Part shown: positions 52,986-60,446 of the stretch, one piece after another
Numbering within the stretch: the stretch's first letter is position 1
How the letters are laid out: the number at the start of each line of letters is the position of its first letter
Assembly: GCF_019599145.1 (NCBI RefSeq)
Contig: NZ_CP080647.1
Location: 7,440,001 to 7,504,000, forward strand
Direction of reading: 5' to 3'
DNA length: 64,000 nt
Source of the DNA: Streptomyces akebiae
Lineage (GTDB): Bacteria > Actinomycetota > Actinomycetes > Streptomycetales > Streptomycetaceae
Translations under genes and position numbers: made by a program
The notes under the pieces: generated by a model
The model's database searches: none
What the model saw: the letters and a program-made list of their open reading frames with translations, nothing else
What the model was told of the DNA's origin: nothing

Positions 52986-54035
52986 ATGGCGCAGGCGTAC
53001 ATGACGGAGACGGGCGGCGGCGGCACGGGGCAGGGCCGCGAACAATCCCGGTTCCGGCGCCTGTTCGGCCGCCTCTTCGGCGGATGGAGAGGGGACCGGC
53101 GGATCTGGCGGCGCGGCATCGTCCTCGCGGTCCTCGCGGTTCTCGTCGCTCTGGTGATGGTGCTGCACGCCCAGGTCCCCAACACCGTGGGCAACCTGGG
53201 CAGTCTGACCGAGACGTTCCTGCCCTGGTTCGGTGCCGCGATCCCGCTGCTGCTGATCCTCGCCCTGGTCCGCAGGTCGGCCACCGCGCTCATCGCGCTC
53301 CTGGTGCCCACGGTCGTCTGGCTGAACCTCTTCGGCGGACTGGTCACCAGCAAGACCGGCGGCGGCGGCGAACTCGCCGTCGTCACCCACAACGTCAACG
53401 CGGACAACGCCGACCCGTCCGGCACGGCCCGCGAGGTCGCCGCCTCCGGCGCGGACGTGGTGGCCCTGGAGGAACTCACCGAGAACGCGGTGCCGGTGTA
53501 CGAGAAGGCGCTGGCGGCGACGTACCCGTACCACGAGGTCGTCGGCACGGTCGGGCTGTGGAGCAAGTACCGGATGAGCGACACCAAGGCCGTCGACATC
53601 AAGCTCGGCTGGGAGCGCGCGATGCGTTCCACGGTGGCGGCGCCGGACGGGCCCGTCGCCGTCTACGTCGCCCATCTCCCCTCGGTGCGGGTGAAGCTGG
53701 AGGCCGGGTTCACCGCCCGCCAGCGCGACAAGAGCGCCGACGCCCTCGGCGAGGCCATCGCCGACGAGCCGATCGAGCAGGTCGTCCTCCTCGGGGACCT
53801 CAACGGCACCATGAACGACCGCGCCCTGAACGCCGTCACCGCCCAGATGCGCTCCACCCAGGGCGCCGCGGGCGACGGCTTCGGCTTCAGCTGGCCGGCG
53901 TCGTTCCCGATGGCCCGCATCGACCAGATCATGGTCCGCGGCATGGAACCCAAGGCGTCCTGGACCCTGCCGGAGACCGGCAGCGACCATCTGCCGGTGG
54001 CGGCGCGGGTGACGACGGAGACGTCGGGCGGCTGA
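52986..54035 (+). CDS. Endonuclease/exonuclease/phosphatase-family membrane protein
   Basis: 349 residues. A cytoplasmic N-terminus with Gly and basic residues is followed by three membrane helices (about 45-62, 80-93 and 98-117). From about 130 the EEP domain is outside: VVTHNVNADN (Asn metal ligand), DVVALEEL (Glu), VVLLGDLNGTMND (Asp/Asn), and GSDHLPV (Asp-His pair). The family includes DNases and lipid or sugar phosphodiesterases. A 35-bp tandem copy of the gene end follows the stop. Confidence 0.87.
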   Translation: MAQAYMTETGGGGTGQGREQSRFRRLFGRLFGGWRGDRRIWRRGIVLAVLAVLVALVMVLHAQVPNTVGNLGSLTETFLPWFGAAIPLLLILALVRRSATALIALLVPTVVWLNLFGGLVTSKTGGGGELAVVTHNVNADNADPSGTAREVAASGADVVALEELTENAVPVYEKALAATYPYHEVVGTVGLWSKYRMSDTKAVDIKLGWERAMRSTVAAPDGPVAVYVAHLPSVRVKLEAGFTARQRDKSADALGEAIADEPIEQVVLLGDLNGTMNDRALNAVTAQMRSTQGAAGDGFGFSWPASFPMARIDQIMVRGMEPKASWTLPETGSDHLPVAARVTTETSGG

Positions 54036-54070
54036 CGGCGCGGGTGACGATCGACACGTCCGAGGGCTGA
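54001..54070. repeat. 35-bp tandem duplication of the gene end including stop codon
   Basis: CGGCGCGGGTGACGA occurs at 54001 and again at 54036, and each copy ends GGGCTGA-like; a third partial copy starts at 54071. Copy 2 lies after the stop of the EEP gene. Confidence 0.8.
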
Positions 54071-54124
54071 CGGCGCAGGTGGGGCGGGGGAGCGGGAAGG
54101 GGGAACAAACCCCCGGTTCGAGTT

Positions 54125-54141
54125 TGTTCCGTCAGTGAACA
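54125..54141. promoter_or_regulatory. Inverted repeat upstream of MFS gene
   Basis: TGTTC-N7-GAACA, 74 bases before the MFS ATG. Candidate operator or part of a promoter; the arms are short. Confidence 0.35.
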
Positions 54142-54214
54142 TACGATGGAACGGAACCGATTCCTTCCTTTCCTTCCTCCTGCCCTCCTGCACCCTTTGA
54201 AAGGTCTCTTCGCC

Positions 54215-55444
54215 ATGCCTTTGGCCCTGCTCGCTCTCGCCGTAGGCGCCTTCGGAATCGGCACGACCGAGTTCGTCATCATGGGCCTCCTCCCCGAGGT
54301 CGCCGCCGACCTCGGCATCTCGATCCCCGCCGCCGGCCACCTCGTCTCGGCGTACGCGCTCGGCGTCGTCATCGGCGCCCCGCTGCTCGCCGCGGCCACC
54401 GCCCGGATGCCCCGCCGCAAGGTGCTGATCGGGCTGATGCTCCTCTTCGTCGCCGGCAACGCGCTCTCCGCGCTCGCCCCCGACGAGCACTGGCTGCTCG
54501 CCGCCCGCTTCCTCAGCGGTCTGCCGCACGGTGCCTTCTTCGGCGTCGGCGCGGTCGTCGCGACCGGCCTCGTGGCGCCGGAGCGCAAGGCCCGCTCGGT
54601 CTCGCTGATGTTCCTCGGCCTGACGATCGCCAATGTCGCCGGTGTCCCGGCCGCGACCCTCGTGGGCCAGCACTTCGGCTGGCGGATCACCTTCCTCGGC
54701 GTCAGCGCGATCGGCCTGGCCGCCATCGCCTCCCTGGCCCTCCTGCTGCCGAACGACCGGGCGGAGAACCACTCCTCCGGCCTGCGCGGCGAACTGGGCG
54801 CCCTGCGCTCCCTGCCCGTCTGGCTCGCCCTCGGCACGACCGTCGCCGGCTTCGGCGCCCTCTTCTCCGCCTACAGCTACATCACGCCGATGCTCACGGA
54901 CTCCGCCGGATACGCCCAGACCAGCGTGACCATGCTGCTCGCGCTGTTCGGCGTCGGCGCGACCATCGGCAACCTGGCCGGCGGACGCCTTGCCGACCAC
55001 TCCCTCCGGGGCACCCTCTTCGGTGGCCTGGCGTCCCTGATCCTCGTCCTGGCCCTCTTCCCGGTCCTCATGACCGCGCAGTGGAGCGCCGCCCTGGCCG
55101 TCCTCCTCCTCGGCGTCGCCGCCTTCGCCACGGGCTCGCCCCTCCAGCTGATGGTCATGGAGAAGGCCGCCGCCGCCCCCTCCCTCGCCTCCTCCGCCAA
55201 CCAGGCCGCCTTCAACCTCGCCAACGCCGGCGGCGCCTGGATCGGCGGACTCGCCCTGACCGCCGGCCTCGGCACGACGGCCCCGGCGACCGCGGGCGCG
55301 GCCCTCGCGCTGATCGGCCTGGCGGTCGCGGCGGTGGCCCACGCCGTCGACGCCCGCCGGATCCGGACGGCCACTCCCGTCCCGGGGCGCGGCCGCGTGG
55401 TGGCGTCGCATGTGCCGGGGGAGTCGGAGACGGTGCGGGTCTGA
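54215..55444 (+). CDS. DHA1-family MFS transporter (AraJ/Cmx-like)
   Basis: 409 residues, twelve helices, from ATG 54215 (MPLALLALAVGAFGIGTTEF). GIGTTEFVIMGLLPEVAADL is the start typical of AraJ and chloramphenicol exporters of the Cml/Cmx type; ATARMPRRKVLIGLML is the loop 2-3 motif. Substrate not deducible, antibiotic or sugar export possible. An upstream ATG at 54146 would add 23 unusual Leu/Pro residues; I reject it because the family starts at 54215. Confidence 0.9.
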   Translation: MPLALLALAVGAFGIGTTEFVIMGLLPEVAADLGISIPAAGHLVSAYALGVVIGAPLLAAATARMPRRKVLIGLMLLFVAGNALSALAPDEHWLLAARFLSGLPHGAFFGVGAVVATGLVAPERKARSVSLMFLGLTIANVAGVPAATLVGQHFGWRITFLGVSAIGLAAIASLALLLPNDRAENHSSGLRGELGALRSLPVWLALGTTVAGFGALFSAYSYITPMLTDSAGYAQTSVTMLLALFGVGATIGNLAGGRLADHSLRGTLFGGLASLILVLALFPVLMTAQWSAALAVLLLGVAAFATGSPLQLMVMEKAAAAPSLASSANQAAFNLANAGGAWIGGLALTAGLGTTAPATAGAALALIGLAVAAVAHAVDARRIRTATPVPGRGRVVASHVPGESETVRV

Positions 55445-55537
55445 GGCGGTGCGGGACTGGGCACTGAGGACCGACGCGCGCTCCTCAAGAAGGAACCAGC
55501 CATTTTTCACGCGAGCAAGGATCGTTCTGTAAAGGCG

Positions 55538-55571
55538 ACCGCCCCCGGCGCGGAATGTGGCCGGGGGCGGT
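55538..55571. terminator. Bidirectional terminator
   Basis: ACCGCCCCCGG and CCGGGGGCGGT form an 11-bp perfect stem with a 12-base loop between the convergent MFS and small secreted protein genes. Confidence 0.75.
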
Positions 55572-55590
55572 TGGTGCCATCGGCAGTTGT

Positions 55591-55989
55591 TCAGACGCGC
55601 AGGTTCTTCAGCGTGAACCAGAAATAGGTGAACGAGTCCGACGAGGGGACGGTGGCCCTGTCGTAGTACTTCTGGTTCGCCGTGGTGCGGGCGTCACAGT
55701 TGTCCGTGGTGTAACCCCAGACCTCGACCCTGGCGCCGTTGTTGACGAGCGCCCGGGTGTCGTTCCACTCGCCCCGATTGACCTTGAAGCACTGCTGCAC
55801 GCCACCGCCGACGACACCGATGGTGCCGACGTCCGACGGGACGTTCACCTGCAGGTAGTGCTTCCCGGGGTTGCCGGGCGCGTCGGCCAGGGCGGGAGCC
55901 GCGGCGGCGCCGGCCACGACCGCCGCCAGGCAGAGGGCGGCGGCGGAGCGTATGACGGCGGTCCTGCGTGCGGGCTTTTCGACTCGCAT
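55591..55989 (-). CDS. Small secreted protein, 132 aa
   Basis: ATG 55989 behind aaagga. The signal peptide is residues 1-36 (MRVEKPARRT, Ala-rich core, cleavage ALA-D). The mature part (96 residues) is beta-rich and carries two Cys (QQCFKVNRGEW and TDNCDARTTAN) that could form one disulfide. No family known. It has an AT-rich, palindrome-rich upstream region unusual for this genome, so it is probably tightly regulated. Confidence 0.8.
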   Translation of the reverse strand: MRVEKPARRTAVIRSAAALCLAAVVAGAAAAPALADAPGNPGKHYLQVNVPSDVGTIGVVGGGVQQCFKVNRGEWNDTRALVNNGARVEVWGYTTDNCDARTTANQKYYDRATVPSSDSFTYFWFTLKNLRV

Positions 55990-56021
55990 TGAGGCGGTCC
56001 TTTGCGGTTGTTCCGATAAAC

Positions 56022-56050
56022 AATTGCCGCCCATGTGGGGGGTGGCAATT
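56022..56050. promoter_or_regulatory. Inverted repeat upstream of small secreted protein
   Basis: AATTGCCGCCC and GGGTGGCAATT pair with one mismatch around a 7-base loop, 33 bases before the start. It could be an operator or a hairpin in the mRNA leader. Confidence 0.5.
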
Positions 56051-56116
56051 TCATCTTCCCATATCGAAAGTGAGTGACCGTCACAAAGGCGTTGCTTGAA
56101 GTGTAAAGATCCTTGA

Positions 56117-56153
56117 TTCATTGTGAATGAACGGTGAATTATCGAGTGACTCG
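56117..56153. promoter_or_regulatory. Two further palindromes in the divergent gap
   Basis: TTCATT-GTG-AATGAA (56117-56131) and CGAGT-G-ACTCG (56143-56153), both perfect, in an AT-rich 250-bp region shared by the divergent secreted protein and acetyltransferase genes. Confidence 0.48.
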
Positions 56154-56236
56154 TGAGTTTTACCGGGCGGTAATCTCGCGCGGTGGGTGCGTAATCGCCT
56201 CGCCCGGGATCCGCTCCCGGCCCTACCCTCACGGCC

Positions 56237-56836
56237 ATGACAGCACAGGACACGTCCGGCCGGTCGCGGCTCGCTCCGAGCGGCGCGGCGCCGGTGATCA
56301 GGCAGGAGACCCCCGACGATCACCGAGCGGTGCGCGAGGTCCACACGCGCGCCTTCGGTGACGGTGAGCGGATTCCCGGGCTCGTGGAGGCACTGCGCGT
56401 CGCGAAGGCCGCGACGGCACCGCTCTCCTTCGTCGCCACCGTGGACGACCGGGTCGTCGGACACGTTCTGCTGAGCGCCGCACGCCTGGACGCCCCGCGC
56501 CGGATCGTGGACGTCCTGACCCTGTCGCCGCTGGGCGTGCTCCCGGAGTTCCAGCGTCAGGGCATCGGCGCCCGGCTCGTCGCGCACGCCCTCGCGGCGG
56601 CGGACGGCCAGGGCGTGCCGCTGGTCTTCCTGGAAGGGTCACCGCACTACTACGGCACGCGCGGCTTCGAGAACGCCGGCGCGGTGGGCTTCCGTTCGCC
56701 GTCGCTGCGCATACCCGAGGCCGCGTTCCAGGTCGCCCGTCTGTCCGCCCACGAGCCGTGGATGACGGGCACGTTCGTCTACTCGGAGGTCTTCTGGGCC
56801 TTCGACTGCGTCGGCCTGCGCGACCCGGAGGCCTGA
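56237..56836 (+). CDS. GNAT-family N-acetyltransferase
   Basis: 199 residues. VDVLTLSPLGVLPEFQRQGI is the core strand and acetyl-CoA loop (QRQGIGARLV), and PLVFLEGSPHYYGTRGFENA the C-terminal motif, matching the predicted acetyltransferase branch COG3153. Acceptor unknown. Its first 20 residues are a variable leader. Confidence 0.88.
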   Translation: MTAQDTSGRSRLAPSGAAPVIRQETPDDHRAVREVHTRAFGDGERIPGLVEALRVAKAATAPLSFVATVDDRVVGHVLLSAARLDAPRRIVDVLTLSPLGVLPEFQRQGIGARLVAHALAAADGQGVPLVFLEGSPHYYGTRGFENAGAVGFRSPSLRIPEAAFQVARLSAHEPWMTGTFVYSEVFWAFDCVGLRDPEA

Positions 56837-56866
56837 GGGACCCGCCCTCAGGCCTCGCCCCGGCGC

Positions 56867-58621
56867 CTACGCCTGCTCGCGCCACCGGTTCGTGATCGGC
56901 AGCCGGCGGTCCTTGCCGAAGCCCTTCGGGGAGATCTTCGTGCCCGGGGGGTACTGGCGGCGCTTGTACTCGGCGGTGTCGACCATGCGCAGGGTCCTGG
57001 TGACCAGCTCCCGGTCGAAGCCGGCGGCGACGATCGCGTCGGCGCCCTGGTCGCGGTCGACGTACAGCGCGAGGATCGCGTCCAGGACCGGGTAGTCCGG
57101 CAGGGAGTCCGTGTCGACCTGGCCGGGGCGGAGTTCCGCGCTCGGGGGCTTGGAGATGGAGTTCTCCGGGATCGGCGGGGTCTGGCCCCGCTCCACCGCC
57201 GCCCGGTTGCGCCACTCGGCGAGCCGGAAGATCGACGTCTTGTACACGTCCTTGATGGGGCCGTAGGCGCCCACCGAGTCGCCGTAGAGCGTTGAGTAAC
57301 CCACCGCCAGCTCCGACTTGTTGCCGGGCGCGAGGACGATGTGGCCCTCCTGGTTGGAGATCGCCATCAGCAGCGTGCCGCGCAGGCGCGACTGGAGGTT
57401 CTCCTCGGCCAGACCCGTCAGCTCGGTCGACGACATGTACGCGTCGAACATCGGCGCGATCGGGATCGTGCGGAAGTTCAGACCCGTCCGCCGCGCCAGC
57501 TCCGCCGCGTCGTCCTTGGAGTGGTCCGAGGAGTACTTCGACGGCATGGACACGCCGTACACGTTCCGCGCCCCCAGCGCGTCGCACGCGATCGCCGCGA
57601 CGAGGGCCGAGTCGATACCGCCGGAGAGCCCGATCAGTACGGACGAGAAGCCGTTCTTCGCCGCGTACGCCCGCAGCCCCACCACCAGCGCCGAGTACAC
57701 CTCTTCGTCGTCGTCGAGGCGCTCCGCGTACCCGCCGGCCAGCTCCGGCTCGTACGCGGGCAGCGGCTCCTCGGACAGGACCAGCCGGTCGATGCGCAGC
57801 CCGTCGTCCACGACACCGGTGACCGGCTCGGCGGCGGCCGCCGGGAGGTCCAGATCCAGGACCACGCACCCCTCCGCGAACTGCGGCGCCCGCGCGACCA
57901 CTTCGCCGTGCCGGTCGACGACGATCGAGTCACCGTCGAAGACGAGTTCGTCCTGGCCGCCGATCATCGCCAGGTAAGCGGTCGTGCAGCCGGCCTCCTG
58001 GGCGCGCTTGCGCACCAGTTCGAGCCGGGTGTCGTCCTTGTCGCGCTCGTACGGCGAGGCGTTGATGGAGAGCAGCAGCCCGGCCCCGGCGGACCGGGCG
58101 GCCGGGACGCGGCCGCCGTCCTGCCAGAGGTCCTCGCAGATGGCCAGGGCGATGTCGACGCCGTGCAGCCGCAGCACCGGCATGGTGTCGCCGGGCACGA
58201 AGTAGCGGAACTCGTCGAACACGCCGTAGTTGGGGAGGTGGTGCTTGGCGTAGGTGAGCGCCACCTCGCCCCGGTGCAGCACCGCGCCCGCGTTCCTCGG
58301 CGCCCCGGCCGGCTGGCCGTACTTCGGCGCGGCGGACTCGGAACGGTCGAGGTAGCCGACGATCACCGGCAGCTCTCCGAAGCCCTCGTCGGCGAGCCGC
58401 GCGGCGAGCGCCTTCAGCGCGGCACGGGACGCCTCCACGAAGGACTGGCGCAGCGCCAGGTCCTCGACGGGGTACCCGGTCAGCACCATCTCCGGGAACG
58501 CCACCAGATGCGCTCCCTGCTCGGCTGAGTGCCGGGTCCAGCGGACCACCGCCTCGGCGTTCCCGGCGAGATCGCCGACGGTCGAGTCGATCTGATTCAT
58601 AGCGAGACGAAGTTGAGGCAC
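56867..58621 (-). CDS. nadE: Glutamine-dependent NAD+ synthetase
   Basis: 584 residues from GTG 58621 (MPQLRLAMNQIDSTVG); an ATG seven codons on is an alternative. The nitrilase-type amidase domain (1-260) has Glu44 (FPEMVLTGYP), Lys126 (YAKHHLPNYGVFDE) and Cys162 (ICEDLW). The synthetase domain has the ATP pyrophosphatase loop GLSGGIDSALVAA (about 328-340) and MPSKYSSDHSKDDA. It converts deamido-NAD to NAD using ammonia from glutamine through an internal tunnel. The order with panB and glnA2 is conserved in Streptomyces. Confidence 0.96.
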   Translation of the reverse strand: MPQLRLAMNQIDSTVGDLAGNAEAVVRWTRHSAEQGAHLVAFPEMVLTGYPVEDLALRQSFVEASRAALKALAARLADEGFGELPVIVGYLDRSESAAPKYGQPAGAPRNAGAVLHRGEVALTYAKHHLPNYGVFDEFRYFVPGDTMPVLRLHGVDIALAICEDLWQDGGRVPAARSAGAGLLLSINASPYERDKDDTRLELVRKRAQEAGCTTAYLAMIGGQDELVFDGDSIVVDRHGEVVARAPQFAEGCVVLDLDLPAAAAEPVTGVVDDGLRIDRLVLSEEPLPAYEPELAGGYAERLDDDEEVYSALVVGLRAYAAKNGFSSVLIGLSGGIDSALVAAIACDALGARNVYGVSMPSKYSSDHSKDDAAELARRTGLNFRTIPIAPMFDAYMSSTELTGLAEENLQSRLRGTLLMAISNQEGHIVLAPGNKSELAVGYSTLYGDSVGAYGPIKDVYKTSIFRLAEWRNRAAVERGQTPPIPENSISKPPSAELRPGQVDTDSLPDYPVLDAILALYVDRDQGADAIVAAGFDRELVTRTLRMVDTAEYKRRQYPPGTKISPKGFGKDRRLPITNRWREQA

Positions 58622-58653
58622 GCGGCCCAGTGTAATCGTCAGAGCGACGCAAT

Positions 58654-58693
58654 GGGGTGTGGGGCGCCCCACGTTCGAAGCGCCCCACACCCC
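58654..58693. terminator. Terminator after the DUF305 gene, 13-bp perfect stem
   Basis: GGGGTGTGGGGCG and CGCCCCACACCCC, 14-base loop, 34 bases after the DUF305 stop on the minus strand and before the nadE start. Confidence 0.78.
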
Positions 58694-58726
58694 GGGGCCG
58701 TCGCGGTGTGCCTACGGCCGGTACAT

Positions 58727-59347
58727 CTAGCGCGGGGCGGCTCCCCGCTCCTTGAGCATGCCCGTCATCAAGGAGATCTCGGACTCCTGGGCGTTCACCA
58801 TGCCCTGGGCGAGCTTCTTCTCGACGCCGACCGTGCACTGGGAGACGCAGCCCTGCGCCATGTGGACGCCGCCCTTGTGATGGTCGGTCATCAGCTGGAG
58901 GAAGAAGATCTCGGCCTGCTTGCCGTCGAGCTTGTTCAGCTTCTCCATCTCGGCGTCGGTCGCCATCCCCGGCATCAGCGAGCCGTCCTCGCCGGAGGCC
59001 ATGTCACCCATGCCCATCCAGGCCATCGGCTGCTGCGAGGACACCTTCGGCAGACCCCAGAGGTCCAGCCAGCCGATCATCATGCCGCGCTGGTTGGCCT
59101 GCGTCTGCGCGATGTCGTACGCGAGCCGCCGGACCTCCTCGTCGTCGGTCCGGTCGCGCACGATGTACGACATCTCGACGGCCTGCTGGTGATGGACCGC
59201 CATGTCCCGGGCGAACCCCGCGTCGGCGGAGTCGGCGGTGGGGGCCTTCAGCCCGGACTCGTCGCCGTCGGCGACCGCGTAGGTGATCGCCCCGGCCGCG
59301 ACGAGCACCGCCGCGGCCCCGGAGGCGATCCAACCGATGTGCTTCAT
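58727..59347 (-). CDS. DUF305-domain secreted/anchored protein
   Basis: 206 residues from ATG 59347 (MKHIGWIASG); a GTG at 59356 is also in frame. The N-terminal helix (residues 5-25) is an uncleaved anchor or signal. The DUF305 domain carries Met and His clusters: MAVHHQQAVEMSYIV, MMIGWLDLW, and LMTDHHKGGVHMAQGC. The family is ferritin-like and includes the copper-binding CopM. Together with the DUF3105 protein before it, this suggests an extracytoplasmic metal-binding pair. Confidence 0.88.
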   Translation of the reverse strand: MKHIGWIASGAAAVLVAAGAITYAVADGDESGLKAPTADSADAGFARDMAVHHQQAVEMSYIVRDRTDDEEVRRLAYDIAQTQANQRGMMIGWLDLWGLPKVSSQQPMAWMGMGDMASGEDGSLMPGMATDAEMEKLNKLDGKQAEIFFLQLMTDHHKGGVHMAQGCVSQCTVGVEKKLAQGMVNAQESEISLMTGMLKERGAAPR

Positions 59348-59374
59348 GCTTCCCACTGTCCCAGACCGCCGGCG

Positions 59375-60040
59375 CTAGGAGATGCCGTTGGTGCAGGCGG
59401 CACCCGGCTCGGGCGTCTGCTCGCCCTGGACGTAGGTCTCGAGGAACTTGTCGAGGTTCGGGTCCTTCGCGCCGGTCACCGTGCGCTGGTGGCCCCACGC
59501 GCTGAGCATGATCGGGTCCTTCTGGTCGTCGACCGGGCTCATCAGTGTGTACGGGGTCTTCTCGACCTTCTCCGCGAGCGCCTTGACCTCGGCCTCGGAG
59601 GCCTTGCTGTTGTACGTCACCCAGACCGCGCCGTGCTCCAGCGAGTGCACGGCGTTCTCGTTCTTGATGGCCTTGTCGTAGACGTCGCCGTCGCAGTTCT
59701 GCCAGACCGGGTTGTGGTCGCCGCCCACCGGGGGCTCCATCGGGTACTTCACGGACTTGGTGACATGGTTCTGGGCGAGCTTGGTGCTCCAGGTCTTCAC
59801 GCCGTCCGAGCCGGTCTCCCACTTGCCGGTCGACTTGGAGTCACCGGCCGCGGTGTCGCTGCCGTTGTCGTCGGACTGCGAGCGGATCAGGACCGTCCCG
59901 CTCACGACGAGGCCGGCGACTATCAGCACGCTGGCGCCGATCGTGAGGATCCGGTTCCGGCGCTCACGGGAGCGCTCGGCACGGCGCATCGCCTCGATGC
60001 GCGCCTTGCGGTCCCCGCTGCTGTTGGTCTTGGCGGCCAT
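59375..60040 (-). CDS. DUF3105-domain membrane-anchored protein
   Basis: 221 residues from ATG 60040 behind aagga. A basic N-terminus (KARIEAMRRAERSRERRNR) and one membrane helix (ILTIGASVLIVAGLVVSGTV) are followed by a Ser/Asp linker and the DUF3105 domain: YPMEPPVGGDHNPVWQNCDG, VHSLEHGAVWVTY and LSAWGHQRTV. Conserved His (GGDH, LEHG, WGHQ) and Cys suggest metal binding. The DUF305 gene follows 27 bases after its stop, a gene pair common in actinobacteria. Confidence 0.88.
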   Translation of the reverse strand: MAAKTNSSGDRKARIEAMRRAERSRERRNRILTIGASVLIVAGLVVSGTVLIRSQSDDNGSDTAAGDSKSTGKWETGSDGVKTWSTKLAQNHVTKSVKYPMEPPVGGDHNPVWQNCDGDVYDKAIKNENAVHSLEHGAVWVTYNSKASEAEVKALAEKVEKTPYTLMSPVDDQKDPIMLSAWGHQRTVTGAKDPNLDKFLETYVQGEQTPEPGAACTNGIS

Positions 60041-60080
60041 GGGATGTGTCCTTAGTGGGGGATGGTTCGGATGGGACGGT

Positions 60081-60107
60081 CGGATCAACTGATCGTAAGT
60101 TGATCCG
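60081..60107. promoter_or_regulatory. Inverted repeat upstream of the DUF3105-DUF305 operon
   Basis: CGGATCAACT-GATCGTA-AGTTGATCCG, perfect 10-bp arms, 41 bases before the DUF3105 start. Likely the operator of this operon. Confidence 0.6.
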
Positions 60108-60111
60108 CTCC

Positions 60112-60127
60112 CCCTCGTAAACGAGGG
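60112..60127. promoter_or_regulatory. Second palindrome, CCCTCGT-AA-ACGAGGG
   Basis: Perfect 7-bp arms, 4 bases from the preceding inverted repeat. The two together fill the probable promoter of the DUF3105-DUF305 operon. Confidence 0.55.
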
Positions 60128-60227
60128 ATCCCGCCTCCCATGCTCCCCCTCGGCCACGGATGCCGCCCGGGTTTCGGGGCAGGCGTGACGGACGCCCGGC
60201 GGATGTCGGCCCACGTGGGCGTTACGG

Positions 60228-60419
60228 ATGGCGACGCGAGCAGGCAAGATGGGCAGCAGAGCGGTTGAGCGGCGGAGCGAGCTGTACACCTGCCGTGAGC
60301 CGGGCGTTCAGCGGGACGTCCGCATGCCGATCAAGGTGCGCAACGCGCGCGAAATGGTGTTGTGGTGGGATGCTCAGGTGCCCGACCGCCTCCCGTGGCT
60401 CGGGAGCCAGGCGGCCTGA
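60228..60419 (+). CDS. Possible 63-aa upstream ORF of glnA2
   Basis: ATG 60228 opens a frame of 63 codons ending 27 bases before glnA2. The product is basic with KVRNAREMVLWWDAQVPDRL. Codon use is plausible, but I recognise no family and the ribosome site is weak. It could be a leader peptide or spurious. The rest of the 400-bp gap holds the two palindromes of the divergent operon. Confidence 0.35.
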   Translation: MATRAGKMGSRAVERRSELYTCREPGVQRDVRMPIKVRNAREMVLWWDAQVPDRLPWLGSQAA

Positions 60420-60446
60420 CCAGCAAGGAATGGGTGGAAGCGGAAG

